A program made the translations under genes and the position numbers. From Colwellia sp. 39_35_sub15_T18 (GTDB lineage Bacteria; Pseudomonadota; Gammaproteobacteria; Enterobacterales; Alteromonadaceae): a DNA stretch of 64,000 nucleotides. Positions within the stretch are counted from its first letter, which is position 1, and each line of letters opens with the position of its first letter. The notes under the pieces are model-generated. The model searched no databases. It saw only the letters and a list, made by a program, of their open reading frames with translations, and was not told the origin of the DNA. Location: positions 1-64,000 of the forward strand of contig MAAE01000064.1 of assembly GCA_002162675.1 (NCBI GenBank). The letters run 5' to 3'. Shown piece by piece: positions 18,833-26,960 of the stretch.

Positions 18833-20071
18833 ATGAAACAGCAACTTGTGGTAATCGGCAATGGCATGGCCGGAATGAAAGCCGTAGAAGAGATATTATC
18901 TAACAGCCCAGAAAAGTATGCCATCACTGTTTTTGGTGCTGAGCCCTACGGCAACTATAACCGCATCATGTTATCTCCTGTACTGTGTGGCGAGAAATCT
19001 ATTGAAGACATTATGATTAATGATCGTCAATGGTATAAAGACAACAACATAATTTTGCATGCGGGTCCTGACAAGACGGTGATCAACATAGACCGCAGCC
19101 GAAAAATCGTTGCCAGCAAAGATGGCACTCAGGTCCACTATGACCGATTGATAATATCTACCGGCTCTAACCCTTTTATTTTGCCAATTCCAGGCCATGA
19201 TCTTCAGGGGGTGGTTGCCTTTCGTGATGTCTATGACGTAAATACAATGCTCGACTACAGCAAACACAAAACACATGCTGTGGTGCTAGGAGGAGGTTTG
19301 CTAGGGCTGGAAGCTGCTAATGGGCTTGCGCAAAGAGGCATGCAAGTGACTGTTGTGCACAGCAACGCAATCCTGTTAAACCGTCAGTTAGACAGTACCG
19401 CAGGATATCTGTTACAGCAAGCATTAGAACAACGCGAGGTCCGGTTTAAAATGCCCGCAAAAACCCTGACGTTAGTTGATAATGGCAAGGGCCATGTTAA
19501 AGCCGTGACCTTTGCCGATGGCAGTGAGCTGTCCTGTGATCTGTTTGTTATGGCTATTGGCGTTCGCCCCAATATGGCTCTGGCACAAAGTGCCGGTATT
19601 TACTGTGATAAGGGCATCGTTGTCAGTGATACCTTGCAAACCTATGATCCAAGTATTTATGCCGTTGGTGAATGTATTCAACATCGGGGTGATACCTTTG
19701 GCTTGGTTGCGCCGTTGTTTGAGCAAGCTAAAGTGTGTGCTAACCACTTATGCGATCATGGTGTTGCCCAATATAAAACCCTGCCCAGCGCGACCAAACT
19801 GAAAGTTACCGGTATTAATCTATTTTCGTTGGGTGAATTTAATGGTGACGAGGACTGCGAAATTATCCAATTTAGCGATCCCAGTGCCGGAGTATATAAA
19901 AAGTTGGTGATCAAAAACAAACATATCATCGGCCTGGTACTTTTCGGCGCAACTGGCGATGGCGCCTGGTATCAAAGTTTGCTAGAACAACGAACCAATA
20001 TCGAAGACATGCGGGAATTACTAATCTTTGGCCAAGCTTATTTTCAACAAAACTTGGTAGTAGAGAGTTAA
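18833..20071 (+). CDS. NirB-like FAD/NAD(P) oxidoreductase, probable electron donor of nitrate reductase
   Basis: A 412-residue flavoprotein matching only the first third of NirB: VVIGNGMAGMKAVEEIL at the N terminus and VVLGGGLLGLEAANGL near 147 bind FAD and NAD(P)H. The BFD and siroheme domains of NirB are absent. Its stop is one base before the nasA start, so the two are cotranslated. It most likely passes electrons from NAD(P)H to NasA, the role of NasB/NasC in other bacteria. That role is inferred from context. Confidence 0.88.
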   Translation: MKQQLVVIGNGMAGMKAVEEILSNSPEKYAITVFGAEPYGNYNRIMLSPVLCGEKSIEDIMINDRQWYKDNNIILHAGPDKTVINIDRSRKIVASKDGTQVHYDRLIISTGSNPFILPIPGHDLQGVVAFRDVYDVNTMLDYSKHKTHAVVLGGGLLGLEAANGLAQRGMQVTVVHSNAILLNRQLDSTAGYLLQQALEQREVRFKMPAKTLTLVDNGKGHVKAVTFADGSELSCDLFVMAIGVRPNMALAQSAGIYCDKGIVVSDTLQTYDPSIYAVGECIQHRGDTFGLVAPLFEQAKVCANHLCDHGVAQYKTLPSATKLKVTGINLFSLGEFNGDEDCEIIQFSDPSAGVYKKLVIKNKHIIGLVLFGATGDGAWYQSLLEQRTNIEDMRELLIFGQAYFQQNLVVES

Positions 20072-20072
20072 G

Positions 20073-22790
20073 ATGACAAATAAAACAAAACAAAACTTGA
20101 TTGCCACCACCGTCAAAACCACCTGCTCTTATTGTGGGGTCGGCTGCGGGATCACCGCTAAGGTCAATAGTGATACCCGTGAAGTTATTGTGATTGGCGA
20201 TGACGATCACCCAGCCAACTTTGGACGTTTATGTTCTAAGGGCTCTTCATTAGCGGAAACTCTGGCACTGTCTAGCCGTTTATTAGTGCCTCAGGTGTAT
20301 GGCAAACCGGCAGATTGGGGCACTGCGCTAGCGACCGTGGCTAACAAATTTAATCAGGTTATCGAGCAATACGGCCCTGACGCTATTGCCTTTTATGGTT
20401 CGGGTCAGTTATTAACTGAAGATTATTATGTTGCCAATAAACTGATGAAAGGCTTTATTGGTTCAGCCAATATCGATACCAACAGCCGCCTGTGTATGTC
20501 GTCATCAGTGTCGGGTCATAAAAGAACTTTTGGCTCCGATACAGTGCCAGCCTGTTATGACGATTATGAACAGGCCGAGCTGATTATCTTAGTTGGTTCC
20601 AATACCGCCTGGTGTCACCCTGTTTCTTTTCAACGTATTCAAGCTGCTAAAGAAAATAATCCGCGGCTCAAGGTTGTGGTCATTGACCCACGAAAAACCT
20701 CAACCTGTGATATCGCGGATCTTCACATCCCGGTAAAAATTGGCACTGATGTCGCATTGTTTAATGGTTTATTAAGTTATCTGTATCAGGAGAATGCCCT
20801 AGATCAGGCGTTTATTCAGCAGCATACTCAGGGGTTTGAAGAAACCATTATCGCTGCACAAAATGACGCTCTGAATATTGCCACAGTCGCCCAGAAATGT
20901 CAGGTTGCCCCCCACATTCTTGAAACGTTTTATCGCTGGTATAAAAACACAGATAAAACCTTGAGCTTATATAGTCAAGGGGTGAATCAATCATCTTCGG
21001 GAACTGACAAGGTGAGTGCTATTTTACATTGCCATCTGGCCACAGGACGTATTGGTAAACCTGGTTGTGGACCGCTGTCTTTAACGGGTCAACCCAATGC
21101 CATGGGCGGCCGTGAAGTCGGTGGTCTAGCACATCAGCTCGCGGCACATATGGATTTTAATCCTAAAGATATCGAGCGAGTTAAACGGTTTTGGCAAAGT
21201 GATAACATAGCCGATAAAGCCGGTCTTACTGCCACCGAGATTTTTGATGCCGTGGCTGATGGAAAAATTAAAGCCATCTGGATCATGGCCACCAACCCGG
21301 TAGTGAGTATGCCAAATGCAGACAAGGTTAAACAGGCGCTGGAAAAGTGTGAGTTTGTGGTGGTCTCAGACTGTGTGGCCCACACTGATACCCTAGATTT
21401 GGCTCATATTAAATTACCGGCAGCAGGCTGGAGTGAAAAAGACGGCACAGTGACCAACTCGGAACGCCGCATCTCCCGCCAGCGAGCGCTACTGCCGCTG
21501 GCTGGCGACGCTAAACCTGACTGGTGGATCATTACGCAGGTGGCCAAAAAAATGGGTTTTACCCATGGTTTTGCTTACCAGTCTACTGTTGAAATATTTC
21601 GTGAACACGCGCGCTTGTCTGGTTTTGAGAATAACAAAAAGCAACGATTACGTGACTTTGATATTTCCCTGTTGGCCGATATCAGTGAAGATGATTACAA
21701 CAATTTCCCCCCAACACAATGGCCCATTACCGCAAAGCGACCGCAAGGCACGGCACGTCTTTTTTCCCAAGGAAAATTCTTTACGCCGACACAAAAAGCC
21801 AACTTCACCCCAATACAGTTCAAACTGCCGGCAAACTTACCCAACCCGCAATGGCCATTGATATTAAATACCGGAAGGCTGCGAGACCAATGGCATACCA
21901 TGACACGCACCGCTTTAGCGCCCCGTTTGAATCAACATAAACCTGAACCCTTTGTCGAAATCACCTCGGCGGATGCACTCGATTACGGCCTGATTCAGGG
22001 GGAACTGGCTCAGATCGAAAGTGAGTGGGGGAAAATGCTAGCCCGGGTAGTTGTCACCGAGACGCTACCTCAAGGTGTTATTTTTGTACCCATGCATTGG
22101 ACAGCGCAATTCAGTAGTCAAGGTCGTATGGGGGCGTTGGTAAACCCCGTCATAGATCCTATTTCGAAACAACCGGAGAGCAAACATACACCGGTTAAGA
22201 TTAAAGCCTATGATGCGCAGTGGCATGGTTTTATCATTTCCCGCCACCCGCTAGTATTAGATGGTATTGATTACACGGTATTGATTAAAGGTAACGGTTA
22301 TTTTCATTACGAAGTAGCCAGCAGTAGAAAGATCCGCAATTGGCAATATCATCTGGCCAACCAACTTTCACCTTATACTAATAAACTCAATTGGCAGACC
22401 TATCAGGATGATAAAAAATCACTTTTCCGTACCGCCTGTTTTTCTGCTAACGAATTACAAGCCGTACTAATCATCAGTCCTCATAGTCGCTTACCACAGA
22501 GAGGCTGGATCGGTTCATTGTTTGATTCATTACGCACTGAGCCATTAAAGGACGATGAGCGCATGGCCTTATTAACCGGAAAGCCCCCGTTGGGTACACC
22601 GGATGTAGGTAAAATCATCTGTGCTTGTTTTAACGTCGGCGAAAAGACAATTTTATCAGCAATAAAAGACAGTAAATTAACTACGCCACAGGCTGTGGGT
22701 AAATCCTGCAAAGCAGGAACTAACTGTGGTTCCTGTGTGCCAGAGATTAAAGAGCTGATCAATTGTAATCTAACGGTTACTGGTAGCTAA
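20073..22790 (+). CDS. nasA: assimilatory nitrate reductase catalytic subunit
   Basis: A cytoplasmic molybdopterin enzyme reducing nitrate to nitrite for nitrogen assimilation. The [4Fe-4S] ligands are C18, C21, C25 and C54; the molybdenum ligand is C141 (RLCMSSSV). The C-terminal ~60 residues form a BFD-like [2Fe-2S] domain (ICACFNVGEKT and CGSCVPEIKEL), the likely entry point for electrons. There is no Tat signal, as expected. The 905 residues are normal for this type. The nitrite formed would feed NirBD. No nitrate transporter or NasR/NasST regulator is in the window. Confidence 0.95.
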   Translation: MTNKTKQNLIATTVKTTCSYCGVGCGITAKVNSDTREVIVIGDDDHPANFGRLCSKGSSLAETLALSSRLLVPQVYGKPADWGTALATVANKFNQVIEQYGPDAIAFYGSGQLLTEDYYVANKLMKGFIGSANIDTNSRLCMSSSVSGHKRTFGSDTVPACYDDYEQAELIILVGSNTAWCHPVSFQRIQAAKENNPRLKVVVIDPRKTSTCDIADLHIPVKIGTDVALFNGLLSYLYQENALDQAFIQQHTQGFEETIIAAQNDALNIATVAQKCQVAPHILETFYRWYKNTDKTLSLYSQGVNQSSSGTDKVSAILHCHLATGRIGKPGCGPLSLTGQPNAMGGREVGGLAHQLAAHMDFNPKDIERVKRFWQSDNIADKAGLTATEIFDAVADGKIKAIWIMATNPVVSMPNADKVKQALEKCEFVVVSDCVAHTDTLDLAHIKLPAAGWSEKDGTVTNSERRISRQRALLPLAGDAKPDWWIITQVAKKMGFTHGFAYQSTVEIFREHARLSGFENNKKQRLRDFDISLLADISEDDYNNFPPTQWPITAKRPQGTARLFSQGKFFTPTQKANFTPIQFKLPANLPNPQWPLILNTGRLRDQWHTMTRTALAPRLNQHKPEPFVEITSADALDYGLIQGELAQIESEWGKMLARVVVTETLPQGVIFVPMHWTAQFSSQGRMGALVNPVIDPISKQPESKHTPVKIKAYDAQWHGFIISRHPLVLDGIDYTVLIKGNGYFHYEVASSRKIRNWQYHLANQLSPYTNKLNWQTYQDDKKSLFRTACFSANELQAVLIISPHSRLPQRGWIGSLFDSLRTEPLKDDERMALLTGKPPLGTPDVGKIICACFNVGEKTILSAIKDSKLTTPQAVGKSCKAGTNCGSCVPEIKELINCNLTVTGS

Positions 22791-23348
22791 ACACTAATTC
22801 CGATTGATTCAGCGAGAAATAAAATTGCCATATATGTCATTTGTTTAGTCGACTATACGGTACTGTTGGCACGATTGCTTGGACTTTATGTCCTTATATT
22901 ATTTCGATATTCTTTGTAGTAGCGCATTTGGAAAATGCTTAGTGTAACGAGTAATATCGGCGATAGCGCCTTAGAAATATTCTTCTAATGCTAGCTATCC
23001 TTGAAGATAGTGGCCATAAAAGTGAAGGTAGTCATATCCACACCATGTAGTAATTCCGTTTGAGCGAGTAATTTTTTATTTTGAACGGTTGTTCTCAAAT
23101 CTAACCATGCATCTTTTTTCAATACTACAGCTACCATGACAAACCCTTATACGTTTAACAGACGTACAATTTACTGTGTTAAGAAATCACCGCTATTCAT
23201 CAAAACTGCCTAGGAGTAGTTATTTTTGTTTATAATAAACTTTTACTTTTCAATTCTAACTTGAGACTTACTAATTTTTCCTCTTCTAGGTATAATTAGC
23301 CTATTCATATTTCACTGTCCCCATTTCACTAAGAAACAGAGCCTATTA
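22791..23348. other. 558-base region after nasA
   Basis: Apart from one possible small ORF on the minus strand (22991-23137), nothing is recognised. There is no clear terminator for nasA. The last ~100 bases should hold the promoter of the gene at 23349. Confidence 0.3.
22991..23137 (-). CDS. possible small ORF, unknown
   Basis: A 48-codon ORF starts with ATG at 23137, five bases after an AAGGGT ribosome-binding-like site. The protein begins MVAVVLKKDAWLDLRTTVQ and has mixed charged and hydrophobic composition with no signal peptide. I recognise no family. It could be a real small gene or the end of a decayed one. Confidence 0.25.
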   Translation of the reverse strand: MVAVVLKKDAWLDLRTTVQNKKLLAQTELLHGVDMTTFTFMATIFKDS

Positions 23349-23828
23349 ATGAGTTACATCCCGTTAGAACAATTAAAAAATGCTTGGATTTTCAAACATA
23401 AAAGCTTACCCATCTCTGAAAGTGATCTAACTAAAATCAAACCTATGGTAAAAGAGCGTGCTAATGTTCTGTGGGATACCTTTATTAGCCGCCAAGCAGA
23501 TCACCCTGATTTTTTTAAAAAAGGTGACTGGCCTTTTAATAAAAACAATTGGCAAGAGCAAGGTAAATGGGAAGGTATTTGGGACAGCAATGAAGACAGT
23601 TTACCTGAGTTAATTACCAGCCATATCGCTTGGGATAATAATACTGTGATTTATTATTGCTCAAACAGAGACAATGTTATTGAAACTACCTGGGCGACAT
23701 TTGCTCGTTGTTGGAAAAATTTCTTATTTATGGATGATGGCTCTATTCTTATTGGCAAAAAGCGCTCGCAGGTGGTGCAATTTACCAGTAATGGTTATTT
23801 CAACATTGGTGAAAAACCTAAGCAATGA
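23349..23828 (+). CDS. conserved hypothetical protein, DUF2947 family
   Basis: A 159-residue soluble protein, rich in Trp (NNWQEQGKWEGIWD near 70), matching the DUF2947 proteins of Vibrio and Shewanella from memory. No function is known and no catalytic motif is visible. Its stop overlaps the start of rlmF by four bases (ATGA), so the two are translationally coupled, which hints at a link with rRNA modification but proves nothing. Confidence 0.82.
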   Translation: MSYIPLEQLKNAWIFKHKSLPISESDLTKIKPMVKERANVLWDTFISRQADHPDFFKKGDWPFNKNNWQEQGKWEGIWDSNEDSLPELITSHIAWDNNTVIYYCSNRDNVIETTWATFARCWKNFLFMDDGSILIGKKRSQVVQFTSNGYFNIGEKPKQ

Positions 23829-24772
23829 CAACCAAAACGGCATTACATCCAAACAATAAACACCGTCAGGGTTATGACTTTGCGGCTCTGGTTAAAACGT
23901 CCCCGGCTTTATCTGCCTTTATTATACAGAATAAGCATAACCAACAAGCGACAATAGATTTTAGCAACGCCAATGCCGTGAAAGCGTTGAACCTTGCTTT
24001 ACTGAAAAAACATTATCAAATTCAACATTGGGACTTTCCTCAGGGCTACTTATGCCCTCCCATTCCAGGACGAGTTGATTATATTCACTATCTTAAAGAT
24101 TTATTAACCGAGAGCAAGGTAACTGCTGAACGTAAAGTGTCTGTATTAGATATTGGTACTGGTGCTACTTGCATCTATCCTATTTTGGGTGCGCGTGAAT
24201 ATGGTTGGCATTTTGTTGCCTCAGATATTGACCCCATCTCTATTAAAATGGCTAACACCAATGTTAATGCCAATAAGAATATTGCCAAACAGATCAGCTG
24301 TCGATTACAAAAAAATAGTACAAGTATTTTTGACGGCATCATTAATACCTGTGAGTATTACCATTTAACAATGTGTAACCCACCTTTTCATAAGTCTTTA
24401 GCCGATGCCAGCGCAGGCACTAACCGAAAGTGGCAAAACTTAAACAAGCAAGATAAGAACAAGAACAAGAAAAATAAGAACCAGCCCGATAAAGGTAACC
24501 ATAAAGCGGCGCTTAATTTTGGCGGTCAAAAAGCAGAGCTTTGGTGTCAAGGTGGCGAATTAGCCTTTATTCGCCAAATGATTAAAGAGAGTAAGCAATT
24601 TCAAACACAAGTGCTGTGGTTTACTTGCTTAGTTTCTAAAAAAGATCATTTATCGGCCCTAAAATTGAGCCTTAAAAAAGCTAACGTAGCACAAATAAAA
24701 GTAATAAATATGGCCCAAGGACAAAAAATAAGTCGTTTCATCGCTTGGCGCTTTAGCCGTGAACTTTCATAG
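23825..24772 (+). CDS. rlmF: 23S rRNA (adenine-1618-N6)-methyltransferase
   Basis: Methylates A1618 of 23S rRNA with S-adenosylmethionine. The SAM-binding motif is LDIGTGATCIYPILG near residue 110 and the catalytic N6-adenine motif is NPPFHKS near 188. The 315 residues are normal for RlmF. A lysine/asparagine-rich low-complexity insert (near 210-225) follows the catalytic motif. It starts inside the stop of the DUF2947 gene. Confidence 0.93.
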   Translation: MTTKTALHPNNKHRQGYDFAALVKTSPALSAFIIQNKHNQQATIDFSNANAVKALNLALLKKHYQIQHWDFPQGYLCPPIPGRVDYIHYLKDLLTESKVTAERKVSVLDIGTGATCIYPILGAREYGWHFVASDIDPISIKMANTNVNANKNIAKQISCRLQKNSTSIFDGIINTCEYYHLTMCNPPFHKSLADASAGTNRKWQNLNKQDKNKNKKNKNQPDKGNHKAALNFGGQKAELWCQGGELAFIRQMIKESKQFQTQVLWFTCLVSKKDHLSALKLSLKKANVAQIKVINMAQGQKISRFIAWRFSRELS

Positions 24773-24788
24773 TTAACTTCAATGAGTA

Positions 24789-25526
24789 TTACAGCCAATC
24801 TCCTACCACTTGTATTGGCTGCGGATTATCTTGCTCAGCTACCCAAACAACAATAGCCTGCTTCTCTGAAATATGCCCATTAGTTGTTGGCAGTAACATT
24901 TGGGTTGATAATTGACCTTCTTCCCTACCTAACTTTTCTCGCTTGTAACCTAGCACGACAAAGTCATGTGATAAATCACGTCCGCGATTTTCACCACGCG
25001 TCACTTGAGTGATTTGATCAAACCCCAGAATGGCAACATGAACTTGCATTTTAATGGCAGTTTCGCTTTCAGGTGCAAATTGTACTTTGATCAATCCGTC
25101 ATCAATATTGGCACTTAATTTACCCACTTTCTTTTGATTGTCTATTGGTAAGGACTTACCGCGAAACCAACCATTCCAGCCCTTGCCATTAACAACAAAG
25201 CCCGGTGTCGCAATATTATGGATATAATTTAAATGACTATAACGCTGTTGTCGTTGGGTAAACTGTCGCTGCGCATAAGGATCCTTCCAGCCAATGTGAT
25301 CCCAATAATCAACATGGAAATTGATCGGGATAAATTTTTTAAAAAGTTGTTGATGGCTTTTAAATTGCTCCAGCCATTTCTCTGCTGGAGGGCAACTACT
25401 ACAGCCTTGAGAGCTGTATACTTCAACTAAGTTGACTTGATGTGCAGGGCTAACAATAGTTTTAGCCATAAGCGTACTCGAACAAAAGAATAAGCTAGTA
25501 ATAAGTAATGATTTAAGGTTTTTCAT
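24789..25526 (-). CDS. exported DUF1223 protein, thioredoxin-like
   Basis: A 245-residue protein with an N-terminal signal peptide (about residues 1-21, ending LMA-K). The DUF1223 signature VEVYSSQGCSSCPPAEKWL follows near 33-52; its CSSC is placed like a thioredoxin active site. It is predicted to be periplasmic. The biochemical role of the family is not established. It converges with rlmF with a 16-base gap. Confidence 0.86.
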   Translation of the reverse strand: MKNLKSLLITSLFFCSSTLMAKTIVSPAHQVNLVEVYSSQGCSSCPPAEKWLEQFKSHQQLFKKFIPINFHVDYWDHIGWKDPYAQRQFTQRQQRYSHLNYIHNIATPGFVVNGKGWNGWFRGKSLPIDNQKKVGKLSANIDDGLIKVQFAPESETAIKMQVHVAILGFDQITQVTRGENRGRDLSHDFVVLGYKREKLGREEGQLSTQMLLPTTNGHISEKQAIVVWVAEQDNPQPIQVVGDWL

Positions 25527-25664
25527 AGGAAATATCTATAACATGATTTAATAAATAGATATTCTTTTTCAAGATAAAATTTCATCCATCAAGAGATAAA
25601 AGCTAAAAAACAATATTTTTCTAGCGAGGTTTACTATTCCTCACTGGTACTATTTAGTAAATAG

Positions 25665-25784
25665 GTAACTATTCACCACAGAGCCGCGATGCTTCACAGA
25701 GGGCTCTTTGAGACTACACAGAACTTTTATTATTCTCGGTGAGTATGGTGACCTCTGTGTTGGTAATACTTTTCAAGCTGAATA
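25665..25784 (-). repeat. dispersed intergenic repeat, copy R1
   Basis: Read on the minus strand it contains the modules CTCTGTG-(A/T)AGCATCGCGGCTC, GGTGAATAGTTACC and AGAGCCCTCTG that recur in copies at 33276-33356 and 33378-33503. It holds small palindromes such as GGCTC...GAGCC. It lies between an OsmC gene and the DUF1223 gene. No ORF is seen in it. Confidence 0.6.
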
Positions 25785-25797
25785 AATACGTAAATAG

Positions 25798-26190
25798 TTA
25801 AATAATCGCAATATCAAACTCTGGCATGGCTTGAATAACTTTTTTAACCGTACAAGTATTTGCCGCAGCCAAAATTGCCTTATTATACTTGTTAGGAAAA
25901 CCGTCGGGTAAAATAACTTCAAGGGTAATTTTTTTCTTATAACTATCCTCTTCAGAAATATTTTCATTATTTTGCACTATTTTCAAACCCGTAGTGCTGA
26001 TGTCTCGTTGCTGACAAAATTTACGCATATAAAAGGCGGCACATAAAGGCATGCTTGCTAAAAAATAATCAAAGGGCTCTGGATGCTCTGCTTTACCGCC
26101 AACGGCAATACTTTGATCACTGATGATTTGATGCTCACCAAAATTAGCCTGTAATTGTTGCCCGTCAAGTAAATTTACTTCTATTTTCAT
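25798..26190 (-). CDS. OsmC family protein
   Basis: A 130-residue cytoplasmic protein of the OsmC/Ohr fold. The two conserved cysteines are present, in SMPLCAAFYMRKFC and NTCTVKKVIQ, which suits thiol-dependent reduction of organic or fatty-acid peroxides. The length and the GKAEHPEPFDYFLAS stretch suit the general OsmC branch (YhfA-like) rather than Ohr. It is transcribed alone. The natural substrate is not predictable. Confidence 0.85.
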   Translation of the reverse strand: MKIEVNLLDGQQLQANFGEHQIISDQSIAVGGKAEHPEPFDYFLASMPLCAAFYMRKFCQQRDISTTGLKIVQNNENISEEDSYKKKITLEVILPDGFPNKYNKAILAAANTCTVKKVIQAMPEFDIAII

Positions 26191-26356
26191 ATTCTGCTCC
26201 TCGCAATTTTATCAATAAAAAACTTAGCTAACTCATCATATATGAGCATTATCTAATATTGCAAGAAATAGCTGTAATAAGATAAGCAGAAACAAGTCAT
26301 TGCTTTGAAAGTATTGATTTCAAAATAATGCTTGAATATCACTTAAAATAGATATA

Positions 26357-26372
26357 CTGTACATCTATACAG
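26357..26372. promoter_or_regulatory. LexA (SOS) box
   Basis: CTG-TACATCTATA-CAG is a full match to the LexA consensus CTG-N10-CAG, and the palindrome extends to TACTGT...ACAGTA. It lies 40 bases before the start codon of the SulA-like gene. Confidence 0.9.
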
Positions 26373-26412
26373 TATATCTATTTTTACTTAATCTAGTTAG
26401 AGGTAATTGGTT

Positions 26413-26856
26413 ATGTTTAACGTAAACAGCAATAATATCAACATGATAGCAGATGGTGACAATACCGTCTCTCAATTAAATGTCAATTGGTTACAGCATA
26501 CTAACGTCAACAACAACTATGAGTTATCCAACCAATATGCCCATATTTGCCAACAACATAAGCAAGAGAAAAAGTGGGTTTTATTTATCAATCCAGAAGA
26601 AAGTTCAATAGAAAAACTCGCCAAAACACACGGTGTTGACGTATCAAAAATATTAATGGTGAATTATAAAAGTGCGATAAAATCTCATACCAAAATAGAT
26701 TTAGAGCAGATAAAATCAGTATTAAGTAAGGGCAACTGCTCTGCGGTTATTTTGTCGAATACTGACTTTGCAAGTGAAGAGATCACCCAATTAGAAAACT
26801 CAGCTTGCGCAGGAAAAACACAATGTGTGTTATTGAAAAAACGTATTTTGCATTAG
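26413..26856 (+). CDS. sulA: SulA-like SOS cell-division inhibitor
   Basis: In E. coli SulA blocks FtsZ during the SOS response. The 147-residue protein is divergent but keeps the pattern of SulA: KKWVLFINPEES, GVDVSKILMVN, LSKGNCSAVILSN, EEITQLENSA and a C-terminal LH (E. coli ends LYH, read by Lon). The N-terminal ~45 residues are Asn-rich and unlike E. coli. A LexA box directly upstream supports the call strongly. I use the ATG at 26413; a TTG two codons upstream is also in frame. Confidence 0.82.
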   Translation: MFNVNSNNINMIADGDNTVSQLNVNWLQHTNVNNNYELSNQYAHICQQHKQEKKWVLFINPEESSIEKLAKTHGVDVSKILMVNYKSAIKSHTKIDLEQIKSVLSKGNCSAVILSNTDFASEEITQLENSACAGKTQCVLLKKRILH

Positions 26857-26901
26857 AAAATACGCAAGAACTCATGCCGCTTAGGCATACTTTATTACTC
26901 T

Positions 26902-26948
26902 GACACTAAAAGCCACGAGCACTAAAAGTGCCCGTGGCTTTTAGTGTC
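26902..26948. terminator. bidirectional terminator between convergent genes
   Basis: A 16-bp perfect stem (26902-26917 with 26933-26948) with a smaller GCAC-TAAAA-GTGC hairpin inside. It stands between the sulA-like gene and the DUF885 gene and can serve both. Confidence 0.85.
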
Positions 26949-26960
26949 ATTACTATGAAT

